A DNA stretch of 64,000 nt from Puteibacter caeruleilacunae (GTDB taxonomy: Bacteria; Bacteroidota; Bacteroidia; Bacteroidales; Prolixibacteraceae), in assembly GCA_005217565.1 (NCBI GenBank), contig SJCO01000010.1, forward strand, positions 1 to 64,000. The letters run 5' to 3'. The notes beneath the pieces were generated by a model. That model was not told where the DNA came from. It did no database searches and saw only the letters and a list, made by a program, of their open reading frames with translations. Shown here piece by piece: positions 55,307-64,000 of the stretch. How positions within the stretch are numbered: position 1 is the first letter of the stretch; every line of letters starts with the position of its first letter. The translations under genes and the position numbers were made by a program.

Positions 55307-55993
55307 ATGAAGATAGTCATATTAACAGGAGCAGGGATGAGTGCAGAAAGTGGTCTGCGTACATTCCGCGAAATGGGAGGCCTCTGGGAGGAATACGATG
55401 TCATGGAAGTAGCCAGTCCACAAGGTTGGCACAAAGATCCAGAATTGGTTATGCGATTTTACAATGAGCGCCGAAAGCAACTGATGGATTGTAAACCCAA
55501 TGCTGGTCATTTCGGAGTAGCAGAACTCGAAGAAAATTTCGATGTTCATATCATCACACAGAATGTTGATAACCTGCATGAGCGTGCTGGTAGTACAAAA
55601 GTATTACATCTTCATGGCGAACTCATGAAATGCCGAAGCAGCATTGATGAGACTTTGGTTTATGATATGGATCACTGGGAATTGAAGATGGGTGACTTGT
55701 GTAATAAAGGCAGTCAGCTTCGTCCACATATTGTTTGGTTTGGAGAAGCAGTCCCTGCCATGGAAGAAGCTATACCAATCGTTGAGACCGCTGATATTCT
55801 TGTGGTGATAGGTACTTCTCTAAATGTATATCCTGCTGCAGGACTTATTAATTACACCCGTTCAGGTATTCCTATCTATTTAATTGATCCCAACAAACCA
55901 GACATCCCAATGAATGGCATCAACTTCATTCAGGAAAAGGCTGGTAAAGGAGTAGATATTTTAAAAGAAGAATTGCTTCAAAAATATAGATAA
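55307..55993 (+). CDS. cobB: NAD-dependent protein deacylase, sirtuin (CobB type)
   Basis: A 228-residue sirtuin that removes acyl groups from lysines using NAD. GAGMSAESGLRTFRE (8-22), TQNVDNLHERAG (84-95) and catalytic His103 in LHLHGEL are present. Tyr52 and Arg55 in RFYNERRKQ match the pair that lets SIRT5/CobB enzymes bind acidic acyl groups such as succinyl. Only two cysteines (109, 132) stand where four zinc ligands are usual, so the zinc site is degenerate. It is a single gene after the efflux operon. Confidence 0.93.
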   Translation: MKIVILTGAGMSAESGLRTFREMGGLWEEYDVMEVASPQGWHKDPELVMRFYNERRKQLMDCKPNAGHFGVAELEENFDVHIITQNVDNLHERAGSTKVLHLHGELMKCRSSIDETLVYDMDHWELKMGDLCNKGSQLRPHIVWFGEAVPAMEEAIPIVETADILVVIGTSLNVYPAAGLINYTRSGIPIYLIDPNKPDIPMNGINFIQEKAGKGVDILKEELLQKYR

Positions 55994-56021
55994 AAAAAAA
56001 CGCCCCGACTAACTCGGGGCG
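55992..56021 (-). terminator. Terminator after susD
   Basis: Perfect 8-base stem CGCCCCGA/TCGGGGCG (56001-56008 and 56014-56021), loop CTAAC, with an A-run (55992-56000) that reads as a U-run in the minus direction. It closes the susC-susD unit, convergent with the sirtuin. Confidence 0.85.
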
Positions 56022-56042
56022 CTCCACACAAAATACATCAGG

Positions 56043-57662
56043 TTAATAACCTGGATTTTGTTCCAACTTATCATTAATATCTCTTTCTGCTTGCGGAATA
56101 GGCCACAAGTAATCTACGTCTTTTCGGAATGCGCGTTCGGTAACAAAGTAGTTTCCATTATCATTAACAACATAACTGGTAGACGATGGACCATCTGCAA
56201 TCTTTGCTCCATAAAACTTGCCAGTCATAACCTCATGAGCAATATTCCACCTAAGCAAATCCCAGTAACGAATACCTTCGAAAGCAAGTTCAACCCTACG
56301 CTCATTACGTAACAACGTGCGCAATGCATCAGGATTAGTCTCTGTAATCGCAGGTAGGTTCACGGCTGCTCTTCCTCTAATCTTATTGATGGTTGCATCC
56401 AACAAAGCCTGATCAATTGAAGCTCCAGACTCAATCATTGCCTCCAGGTAGCTTAACAGCACCTCGGCATAACGTATAATTGGTACATCATTTCCAGATT
56501 TATAGGTATCACCATCATAATTCTCATCGTTATATTTACGTAAACCATAACCTGTTTTCGTCTTATTAGGCACTCGGTCCATGGCTTTTGTCGAATCAGG
56601 ATGTGTCACATAAAGAACACCATTAAAGGTGGATGTATTCGGCAATAAAACCGACATCGCCAAGCGAGGATCTCTATTCTCAAAAGGTTTTGAAGCATCG
56701 TACAATGGAGATTGTGAGATTGGTAAACCATCAACGCAGTCATATGCATCAACGATTTCGTTCAACGGACAATGGATATGCCATCCACCTGCGATATATG
56801 GTAGAAAATGCTGCATGATTGCATGTCCCAAATCATCCTGTAATACCTGTGAAGCCCATATAATCTCTTTGCTGGTTTCTCCAGAAGTTAAGAATAATTC
56901 TTCATAACGATCATCAATCTGATACTCTCCTAAATCGATAATCTGCTTAAAAGTATTTGCGGCATCACCCCATTGTTGTTCTGCCATCTGTAAACGTCCC
57001 AAGAAAGCCAATGCGGCAGCTTTAGTTACTCGCCCCTTTTCTTCGGTTGGTCGCGACGATGGTAATCCTGAAACAGCCTCAGATAGCTCAGTTCTAACGA
57101 AACTAACAATATCTGCTTTAGATGCTCTGGTTACGTTATTTGCTTCCTCGATGGTTTGCACTTTGGTTACCAATGGAACACCTCCCCAATACTGACACAT
57201 ATAGAAATACTGACAAGCCCTAATGAAACGCACCTCGGCGATCATCTGTGCTTTCAAATTCTCATCCATCTCAGTATGCACGATATTCTCAAGGAAATTA
57301 TTACAGCGACCTATTTTCTTGTATGAGGCAGTCCAGTAATTCTTAACAGCTCCATTGGTTGATACATTAAGTCCGTTTGCCAACTTTGATTGATTCGATT
57401 TATTTCCTCGACGGTCATAAGCATTATCTGATGCAAACTCTAACCATAGCAAACCGCGGTACGACCACCAGTCACCCTCGCCCCACATATTATGATCGAT
57501 CGCATACACTCCGGCTAAAGCTAACTTTGCATCATTCTCACTATTCCAGAATGACTGATCAGAGAGTTTATCCAATGGATTTTTTTCCAGTACATCATCA
57601 CATGCATTAAAGGTGATGAGTATTCCCAGTAACAGGGCTATTTTGAATGTATATTGTTTCAT
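56043..57662 (-). CDS. SusD/RagB family nutrient-binding lipoprotein
   Basis: A 539-residue surface lipoprotein that binds glycan or peptide substrates and caps the SusC channel. Lipobox Cys21 in LITFNACDDVLEKNPLDKLSDQSFWNS, the helical TPR-like core (FIRACQYFYMCQYWGGVPLVT), and the C-terminal RNERRVELAFEGIRYWDLLRWNIA plus YLWPIPQAERDINDKLEQNPGY are diagnostic. It follows the susC gene after 43 bases. No hydrolase lies next to it in this window. Confidence 0.95.
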   Translation of the reverse strand: MKQYTFKIALLLGILITFNACDDVLEKNPLDKLSDQSFWNSENDAKLALAGVYAIDHNMWGEGDWWSYRGLLWLEFASDNAYDRRGNKSNQSKLANGLNVSTNGAVKNYWTASYKKIGRCNNFLENIVHTEMDENLKAQMIAEVRFIRACQYFYMCQYWGGVPLVTKVQTIEEANNVTRASKADIVSFVRTELSEAVSGLPSSRPTEEKGRVTKAAALAFLGRLQMAEQQWGDAANTFKQIIDLGEYQIDDRYEELFLTSGETSKEIIWASQVLQDDLGHAIMQHFLPYIAGGWHIHCPLNEIVDAYDCVDGLPISQSPLYDASKPFENRDPRLAMSVLLPNTSTFNGVLYVTHPDSTKAMDRVPNKTKTGYGLRKYNDENYDGDTYKSGNDVPIIRYAEVLLSYLEAMIESGASIDQALLDATINKIRGRAAVNLPAITETNPDALRTLLRNERRVELAFEGIRYWDLLRWNIAHEVMTGKFYGAKIADGPSSTSYVVNDNGNYFVTERAFRKDVDYLWPIPQAERDINDKLEQNPGY

Positions 57663-57705
57663 TTTAATAATCTTTAGATTTTTTGATTGAAAGATTTTCA
57701 GACTT

Positions 57706-60700
57706 TTAGAATGTTACATTTACTCCAAAAGTGTACACCGCGGTCAAAGGATAAAATCCTCCTGATACATTCTGCTCTGGATCCCAACCTTTGTAATAGT
57801 CATCAAATGTGAACAGGTTCTGTCCACTAAAATAGATACGCATCTTATTAATTCTAAAATCATCAAGAATACTCTTTGGGATGTTATACCCAACCTGTAA
57901 GTTCTTCACCCTCAAATAGGATGCATCTGTCGCCCAGAATGTAGAGGTATATAAATTTGGTTCTCCTGAGTTACTCAATACCTGCACTCTAGGATGGGGT
58001 GCATTGCGATCAGGATTCTCTTTTGTCCATCGCTGAAGATGCCAACGTTGCGCTTTTCCTTTATGATAAAATGCAGCTCCCGCATAACCTGAAAGCATAC
58101 CATCAACACCTGCCACTCCTTGCAGTTGTACCGAAAAATCGAAATTACGGAAACTTGCACTCAAGTTTGCTCCATAAGTATATTTTGGAATCCGACTACC
58201 AATCACCTTACGGTCGTAATTCGGATCAACAACACCATCAGGAGTACCATCAGGACCACTAATATCTTTATAGCGTATATCGCCAGGTTCGGCATTATAA
58301 GGTTGTGATGCATAGCTTTCAACATCTGCCTGATCAACAAATAAACCATCTGCAACATAACCATAGTAAGAGTTCAGAGGTTCTCCAACAAATAAACCTT
58401 TTGCAATATCTTTCTCTACATTGGCCAACTCAAGCACTTCGTTGTGTATATACGAGAAATTGACACCAACATTGTAACGCAATTCTCCAACCCTATGCTT
58501 ATGGGTAACATTCACCTCAAAACCTTTATTTAGTACCTCTCCGGCATTGACTTCTGATGGAGTTAATCCAAGTACCTTAGAAGATGAAATCTTATATAGA
58601 ATATCGAGTGTCTTCTTCCTGAAATAGTCGGCTGTTACATTCAGCAAACCTCCATAAATTGTCGCATCAAAACCAAAATCCAACACCTGTGTTGTCTCCC
58701 AGGTTATTGACTTATTAGGCAAAGTATTTACTGCTGCTCCAGGAGCTAACGCATCTCCAAAAGAATAATTCTGTCCTAATGCTATCACCGACTGATAAGG
58801 GTAGTTTGAACCTATATTCTGATTTCCCAATTCCCCCCACGACGCTCTTAGTTTTAAATTGTCAATCCAACTTGCGTTATCCTTAATAAAGCTTTCTTCT
58901 GATACACGCCACGCTCCTGAAAATGAAGGAAAGAAACCATATCGTTCATCATCTGAAAATCGTGAAGATCCATCATATCTTGCATTGGCCTCAAACAGGT
59001 ATTTCCCTTTATATGAATATCCTACTCTTCCAAAAACCGACTGCAATGCCCACTCTTCTGCTGATCCAGAAGCTTTCATATTCTCTTCTGATCCACCATT
59101 GATCTCATGTAACTCATTATTGGCAAAATTGTCTCTTGATGCCTTAGTCCAGTCCTGACGATATGTTTCGCGAGAAAAACCACCCAATAAGTGAATTTCA
59201 TGATCTTCGATTCTTTTATCATAGTTCACCAACGACTGTAACGTCAGCGTTTTTGCATCCAGCATATAGTTCTCTACCTTAGCTGGTCCCTGGGTAGTAG
59301 ACACATCTAATTGAACCTGTGGATTAAATGTAGTCCTATTTACGTCGTGAAATTTGTAACCAGCCATTCCTGACACCTTCAACTCAGGAGTTAATTGCCA
59401 TCCTAAATTAGCACTCCCCAGAAAATGATGAATATTATTCTCTTTAAATGATTCGCTATCCAACCAGGCCAAAGGAGCTCCCTCATTCATAAAGCCATAG
59501 CTACCATCCGACTTCCTTCCTGCAATTACAGGTGGCATCCTTACAGCATGACTAACCAACGAAGTAACCTCACTACCTGAACCTGTTCCTCCTGCCGGAA
59601 CAGGTTCATTTTGTTCTGATCGATAACCTGAAATATTGAAAGCCAAATCAAGATCCTCTGAGATGTTGCTATTCAGATTTAATCTGAAATTATATCGCTT
59701 GTAATTGTTCTCATAGGCCAATCCATCCTGATCTAAGTATCCTACCGATAAGTTATAACGATTCGCTGCTGATCCTCCATTTAAGGAAATATTGTGACCC
59801 GTTTGAAGTGCGGAGGATTTGAAAATTTCTCCAAGGAAATCAGTATTTGGGTAATAGTCAGGATCACTTCCATCCTTAAACTTTTGTATCTCTTCAGAAG
59901 TGTACATTGGCTGTTGCCCATCATTGGTCAACGCTTCATTATACAATTCAGCATATTCCGATGAATTTAGGTAGTCAGGGAATTCAGTCGCTTCCTGCCA
60001 TCCTGCATAACCGCTATACTTAACTATTAACTTCCCTTCTTTACCTTTCTTCGTAGTAATCAGGATAACTCCATTTGCTGCACGTGAACCGTAAATTGCA
60101 GCTGATGCAGCATCTTTTAGTACTGAAATACTTTCAATATCATTAGGATCAACAGTGTTTAAGGATCCTTCTAATCCATCCACCAAAACTAATGGATTAC
60201 GTCCTGCTCCACTGAAGGTACCTTCCCCACGAATCCTGATTGTTCCGGCATCACTTCCCGGCTCTCCCGAACGCTGAATGATGGTAACTCCAGACACCTG
60301 CCCCGTCAGAGCCTGTGACAACTGAGTCACTGGTCGATTCTCCAACTGCTCGTTATCCACTGCTGCAACCGATCCTGTAAGGTTAACCTTCTTCTGTACA
60401 CCATATCCAATAGCCACAACTTCCTCAAGACCAACAGTCGACTCTTCCATTTTAATATTAATGGTACTTTGTCCCGATAGTTCCACCTCTTGAGTCTTCA
60501 TTCCCATAAACGAGAAAACAACAACAGTATAATCAGCAGGGACTTCCAACTGATAATTACCATCCAAATCGGTAACCACACCAACGGTAGTACCTTTCAC
60601 CACAACAGAAACTCCTGGCAACGGTTCCCCATAAAGATCAGTAACATTTCCCGAGATACTCTGTGGCTGACTCTGTTTGACTTCCTCCTTGCTGTTTTTG

Positions 60701-61059
60701 GAGGTAATGATGATATGCCTGTCGATAATCTGATAAGTCAAACCGGTATCCTCAAATACTTTATCAAGAATTTCATTCACGGTACGTTTATTCATCTTGA
60801 TGTCAATATTTTTATTGACATCTACACGACTCTCGTGGTAAAAGAATTCAAAATCAGAATCCTTCTCGATTTTCTCGAAAAGCTCACCTAGTGTACCTTT
60901 GTGAAGCTCAACCGATAATTTTATCGACTGTGAATAAACACTCGCCGATACTTGCATAAAAGTTAAAAGCATTAATACTGCCGTAATCCTCATAATCATA
61001 AAGATTTTACGAAAGCGACAAAGCCAATGACTTTGAAGCCCTACATCAAATTTTTTCAT
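57706..61059 (-). CDS. SusC/RagA TonB-linked outer-membrane transporter with STN domain
   Basis: A 1117-residue outer-membrane transporter. After the signal (ends near SASVYSQS) there is an STN/secretin domain (about 46-120, KLSVELHKGTLGELFEKIEKDSDFEFFYH onward), then a carboxypeptidase-like beta domain (ISGNVTDLYGEPLPGVSVVVKGTTVGV), TonB box (LEEVVAIGYGVQKK), plug (VDGLEGSLNTVDPNDIESISVLKDAASAAIYGSRAANGVILITTKKG) and barrel. The STN domain is what signals to FecR-type anti-sigma factors, and the sigma and FecR genes are directly upstream. Cargo unknown. Confidence 0.95.
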   Translation of the reverse strand: MKKFDVGLQSHWLCRFRKIFMIMRITAVLMLLTFMQVSASVYSQSIKLSVELHKGTLGELFEKIEKDSDFEFFYHESRVDVNKNIDIKMNKRTVNEILDKVFEDTGLTYQIIDRHIIITSKNSKEEVKQSQPQSISGNVTDLYGEPLPGVSVVVKGTTVGVVTDLDGNYQLEVPADYTVVVFSFMGMKTQEVELSGQSTINIKMEESTVGLEEVVAIGYGVQKKVNLTGSVAAVDNEQLENRPVTQLSQALTGQVSGVTIIQRSGEPGSDAGTIRIRGEGTFSGAGRNPLVLVDGLEGSLNTVDPNDIESISVLKDAASAAIYGSRAANGVILITTKKGKEGKLIVKYSGYAGWQEATEFPDYLNSSEYAELYNEALTNDGQQPMYTSEEIQKFKDGSDPDYYPNTDFLGEIFKSSALQTGHNISLNGGSAANRYNLSVGYLDQDGLAYENNYKRYNFRLNLNSNISEDLDLAFNISGYRSEQNEPVPAGGTGSGSEVTSLVSHAVRMPPVIAGRKSDGSYGFMNEGAPLAWLDSESFKENNIHHFLGSANLGWQLTPELKVSGMAGYKFHDVNRTTFNPQVQLDVSTTQGPAKVENYMLDAKTLTLQSLVNYDKRIEDHEIHLLGGFSRETYRQDWTKASRDNFANNELHEINGGSEENMKASGSAEEWALQSVFGRVGYSYKGKYLFEANARYDGSSRFSDDERYGFFPSFSGAWRVSEESFIKDNASWIDNLKLRASWGELGNQNIGSNYPYQSVIALGQNYSFGDALAPGAAVNTLPNKSITWETTQVLDFGFDATIYGGLLNVTADYFRKKTLDILYKISSSKVLGLTPSEVNAGEVLNKGFEVNVTHKHRVGELRYNVGVNFSYIHNEVLELANVEKDIAKGLFVGEPLNSYYGYVADGLFVDQADVESYASQPYNAEPGDIRYKDISGPDGTPDGVVDPNYDRKVIGSRIPKYTYGANLSASFRNFDFSVQLQGVAGVDGMLSGYAGAAFYHKGKAQRWHLQRWTKENPDRNAPHPRVQVLSNSGEPNLYTSTFWATDASYLRVKNLQVGYNIPKSILDDFRINKMRIYFSGQNLFTFDDYYKGWDPEQNVSGGFYPLTAVYTFGVNVTF

Positions 61060-61098
61060 AAATTTGTCTTGTTTTTGGTCGTTATTAATTCAAAAACA

Positions 61099-61152
61099 GG
61101 AAATTGTTGGTAGCAATTTCCACCTGAGCGGGACGTGTTGGTAGCACTCCCG
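61099..61152 (-). promoter_or_regulatory. Twin hairpins with identical loops between fecR and susC
   Basis: GGAAATTG-TTGGTAG-CAATTTCC (61099-61121) and CGGGACGTG-TTGGTAG-CACTCCCG (61129-61152, one bulged base) have the same 7-base loop but different stems. In the minus direction the loops read CTACCAA and the second hairpin is followed by TGTTTTTG, so it may also act as a terminator or attenuator between fecR and susC. Confidence 0.6.
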
Positions 61153-61156
61153 TTTT

Positions 61157-62167
61157 TTATTTTTTATAGCTCAAATAAATTCGATCTCCTTCCTTTTTGT
61201 ATTCCAGTTTAAACTCTGAGGTCAGTTTCATTATCTCAAAAATCTGTTCAACCGACTCATGTTTATCCATGCTTCCGGTATATTTCTCATTCTGCAAATC
61301 TTTATCTTTAAACACAACCTTTACTGCATACATGCGTTCAATTACCCCTGCCAGGTATTTAAGTGTGGCATTCTTAAACTTATATTTACCATCAATCCAT
61401 AGTGTTGAAGTTTCTCCTGCAACTGAAACAATGTTCATTGATCCCCATTTTTTGCTGTATACAGCCATTTCATTAGGCTTTAACAGATAGTTTTTTTTCT
61501 TTATATCAGCCAATTCTACACTTCCCTCTAGAAGAGTCGTAACAATTCGGTCTTCATTTGCATAACTACTCACATTGAATTTCGTTCCCAATACCTCAAC
61601 ATCCACATAACTGGTATTGACAATAAATGGCAATTTTTTGTCGGAATGAACATCAAAGAATGCTTCTCCTTCAAGGGTCACATAGCGATCTTTCACTCCA
61701 TATCGATTATCAAAAGCTAGTCTACTATCTGCGTTTAACACCACCTTTGTTCCATCAGGAAAAGTAAATGTTGCAATCTGCCCTTTACCCGCTGAAATTA
61801 CCATCTCGTTGTTGTAGGCTGTCTTCAGACTAGTGGTTTCCCATACCATCCATGATGAAACGATAGCAACAATAAATACAGCTGCATATTTCCAGTATTT
61901 ATTTAGCATAGTCACTACCTTGTTACGCTTCTCTGCTTCACGCTGATCCACCCATTGACTAAACTTTTTATAAGCTTTTTGTGCATCATATTTCTTAGAT
62001 GCATCACCAATGGTTAGCGACAGCCATACTTCGCGCATTTCGTCATAATAGCGTCGGTTCTCCTCACTTGACTTGATCCACAAAAGAACAGCCTCCTTTT
62101 TTGCAGCGTCAAGGTCTCCTGTGACAAAAGCAACCAAATCATTTATATTGTCATTTTTCAATGTCAT
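61157..62167 (-). CDS. FecR family anti-sigma factor
   Basis: A 336-residue inner-membrane regulator. Cytoplasmic N-terminal part (residues 1-85, with AVLLWIKSSEENRRYYDEMREVW), one membrane segment (about 90-110), and a periplasmic FecR domain (FPDGTKVVLNADSRLAFDNRYG, YVTLEGEAFFDV, TKFNVSSYANEDRIVTTLLEGSVEL) plus the C-terminal DUF4974-like domain (YLAGVIERMYAVKVVFKD). It senses the STN domain of the SusC partner and controls the sigma factor encoded upstream. Confidence 0.94.
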   Translation of the reverse strand: MTLKNDNINDLVAFVTGDLDAAKKEAVLLWIKSSEENRRYYDEMREVWLSLTIGDASKKYDAQKAYKKFSQWVDQREAEKRNKVVTMLNKYWKYAAVFIVAIVSSWMVWETTSLKTAYNNEMVISAGKGQIATFTFPDGTKVVLNADSRLAFDNRYGVKDRYVTLEGEAFFDVHSDKKLPFIVNTSYVDVEVLGTKFNVSSYANEDRIVTTLLEGSVELADIKKKNYLLKPNEMAVYSKKWGSMNIVSVAGETSTLWIDGKYKFKNATLKYLAGVIERMYAVKVVFKDKDLQNEKYTGSMDKHESVEQIFEIMKLTSEFKLEYKKEGDRIYLSYKK

Positions 62168-62572
62168 ATGCTAATTTTTAATCAGATCAACAGTTTCGGA
62201 CCTTCACCAAAAGCTGGATTGTCGTGCTAAAGCGTGATTAATACAGCCTCTTTTCCCATCAATCTCATTACTAAGACAACCTATAAGAATTTTACCGCTA
62301 CAAGAATTTAATTTTTTTTGAAAAAATTTTGCTAAAAATCATTTTTTGAAAGGCTAATCAAAAGCTTAGCATCGTTTTCTTGTCGTTCAGTCAGGCAGAC
62401 TTTTCATTTTTATATCTTAAGAATCGATGTTACTTTTATCTGATATGGTATTTGCTAAAATGTGGGGCTTAACGTAAAAGCGAAGCAAAAAGTCAAGGCG
62501 AAACATAGACCTGGAACGTTTCTATTCCCCTTGTCTTTAAAATGCAACCTCTTCAGGAACTCCAAGGTGCAA
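62168..62572. other. 405-base spacer between the sigma factor and fecR genes
   Basis: Genes on both sides are on the minus strand, but this gap is too long for simple co-transcription, so fecR likely has its own promoter. The stretch 62303-62345 is strongly AT-rich (repeated A and T runs), and GCTAA/TTAGC (62354-62371) forms a weak hairpin. I see no gene. Confidence 0.4.
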
Positions 62573-63145
62573 TCATAACAGCATCAGCATGTGTAGATAT
62601 TTTCTCAAGGAAGTACGAAGTTTGGATAAGGCTCTGGACATCTGTGTCTCAACAGTATTAACTGAAATTCCTAAAATCTCAGCTATCTCCCGGTACTTTT
62701 TCCCTTCAAAACGACTAAGTGTTAAGACTTTTCTGCATTGCTCTGGCAATTCTGCAATAATACTCAAAATCTCTTTTTCCACTTCTTTACCAATAAGGGT
62801 TTCATCAATCAGTTCTCCCGAGGCAAACTCTACCGTATTTTCCTCTGATATACCTTGAGTACTCTGCAATTCTTTAAAGCGACTTGATTTTAAATAATTC
62901 AGACTTCTGTTTTTCACTGCAGCAAACAGATAAGCTTTCAGTGAAGTGTATATTTTTATTGCTTTCCCTTTCTCATATAGATCACAAATCACTGCAGAAA
63001 CAACTTCCTCTGCAATATCCGGATCAATCACATATTTCTCGGCATAAACACATAATGAAGCATAGTATTCCTGAAACAGAGATTCGTATGCACGCTTATC
63101 TCCGCGTCTCAAATCTTCAATAAGTTGTTTCTCGGAATTATCCAT
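62573..63145 (-). CDS. ECF RNA polymerase sigma factor
   Basis: A 190-residue ECF sigma-70 factor of the Bacteroidota FecI-like group. Region 2 (residues about 20-95, EYYASLCVYAEKYVIDPDIAEEVVSAVICDLYEK) binds core polymerase and the -10 element; region 4 (about 130-182, LPEQCRKVLTLSRFEGKKYREIAEILGISVNTVETQMSRALSKLR) is the helix-turn-helix for the -35 region. It is held by the FecR protein and likely drives the susC-susD genes. Confidence 0.95.
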   Translation of the reverse strand: MDNSEKQLIEDLRRGDKRAYESLFQEYYASLCVYAEKYVIDPDIAEEVVSAVICDLYEKGKAIKIYTSLKAYLFAAVKNRSLNYLKSSRFKELQSTQGISEENTVEFASGELIDETLIGKEVEKEILSIIAELPEQCRKVLTLSRFEGKKYREIAEILGISVNTVETQMSRALSKLRTSLRKYLHMLMLL

Positions 63146-63335
63146 CTTCAGGTTTAGTTCAAAGGGTGAATTGACGAAATTATAAAATTATTTTGGATCT
63201 AAATGAATTTGTGAGGGTTTGAACAACAATGGCTCGTGCCCTCCTGCAAAAAGTTCAAAAACATCATCATGAGGGTTTTAATTGTAGTTTTTTTTTCAGA
63301 ATTTTAGAGAAGCCAATTACCTAAAAACAAATGCA

Positions 63336-64000
63336 ATGGATGATACTTTAAAACGCCAAATCAGAGAATTTATCTCTACAGATCTCACAGAAACCCCGAT
63401 TATTACCCAAGAAGATACTTTCTGGCAAAAACTAAAGCGCGTTGGCACAGAACTGTGGTTAGACACAGGAGACATGGAAGAAGCAGAAAAAAACTGGACT
63501 GCAGAAATGACTGCTCTTACTACCAATAACACGCTGATCAACAAAGAGATTCAGAAAGGAATCTACGATGAATTCATTGCTAAGGCGCAAACCATCGTAT
63601 CCGATTTACCAATCAATGATCAGATCATTGAAATCGCATTTATTCTGAATGCCCGACATGGCTTACGATTGGCGAAACGATTCGGTGGCTATGTTAGCGT
63701 TGAATTACACACCAACACTGCGCATAACTTTGATGCTATAATCGATTACGGACTCCGATACCACGAGATATGCCCGGAACAATTTATTGTAAAAGTTCCA
63801 TATACCGCTGCAGGATTATTAGGAGCCCGAAAGCTCAGGGAGTTGGGTGTAAAAATCAATTTTACGCTTGAATTCTCTGCTAGACAAAACGTGATGGTGG
63901 CAGCTATTGCTCAACCTGACTATTTGAATGTATTTCTAGGTAGGCTAGGTGCATACATGAAAGACAATAACTTGGGAGATAGTAAGGGGGTTGGAGAACG
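63336..64000 (+). CDS. Transaldolase family protein, 3' end off the window
   Basis: The first 221 residues of a transaldolase-type enzyme, running off the edge, read from the ATG at 63336 (an ATG at 63331 is out of frame and stops quickly). VGTELWLDTGDMEEAE is the family's beta-strand Asp motif; the catalytic lysine region reads FIVKVPYTAAGLLGARKLRE, with the Schiff-base Lys in VKVP, and INFTLEFSARQNVMVAAIA follows as in transaldolases. It works in the pentose phosphate pathway. Divergent from the sigma factor gene. Confidence 0.82.
   Translation, partial: MDDTLKRQIREFISTDLTETPIITQEDTFWQKLKRVGTELWLDTGDMEEAEKNWTAEMTALTTNNTLINKEIQKGIYDEFIAKAQTIVSDLPINDQIIEIAFILNARHGLRLAKRFGGYVSVELHTNTAHNFDAIIDYGLRYHEICPEQFIVKVPYTAAGLLGARKLRELGVKINFTLEFSARQNVMVAAIAQPDYLNVFLGRLGAYMKDNNLGDSKGVGE

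Overview
The window comes from an AT-rich member of the Bacteroidota, probably a Bacteroidales/Marinilabiliales-type anaerobe or facultative organism. The evidence is a SusC/SusD pair driven by an ECF sigma factor and FecR, BF3164-type six-bladed propeller lipoproteins, families typical of the phylum (DUF3667, DUF2461, DUF6266, DUF5107, bacterial GH3), and TAnnTTTG-like promoter elements. No transposase, integrase, CRISPR array or rRNA is visible. The only RNA genes recognised are two identical tandem tRNA-Asn genes.

Layout. 1-3123 (minus): an accessory cassette of a secreted four-cysteine peptide, a propeller lipoprotein, a CxxC lipoprotein, a DUF1573 lipoprotein and a signal peptidase I that runs off the edge. 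3346-5656: a GT2 polyprenyl-phosphate-sugar synthase overlapping a TMTC-like GT-C membrane protein. 5872-6720: an unusual DUF6266-HTH fusion. 7198-13783: a tight operon (TonB receptor, MFS carrier, hemN, hemG) that reads as porphyrin or haem-precursor acquisition and maturation. 14209-18374: methylmalonyl-CoA mutase subunits (mutA, mutB) for succinate/propionate interconversion. 18434-20845: O-antigen ligase-like and Wzz-like envelope genes. 20978-27310: housekeeping genes (tyrS, DUF3667, CvpA, GH3, deoxynucleoside kinase, PfkB-family nucleoside/sugar kinase).

27420-27590: the tRNA-Asn pair. 27630-40750: a carbohydrate locus with an AraC regulator, a sugar porter, two GH2 enzymes around a DUF5107-TPR protein, and an aldo/keto reductase; it has no SusC/SusD. 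40943-43655: ROK glucokinase and a CyuA-type desulfidase. 43752-45235: MlaF/MlaE lipid transport. 45699-48250: manC, DUF2461 and ispD. 48524-55111: a TetR-controlled RND efflux operon. 55307-55993: a CobB-type sirtuin. 56043-63145: sigma/FecR/SusC/SusD. 63336-end: the start of a transaldolase.

The most promising candidate for something undescribed is the 1-3123 peptide cassette with its leader of four consecutive inverted repeats (3144-3284), perhaps linked to the adjacent glycosyltransferase pair. Others worth checking are the DUF6266-HTH fusion, the porphyrin-salvage operon, and the twin hairpins with identical loops between fecR and susC. Product names rest on reading the protein sequences; no database search was possible.
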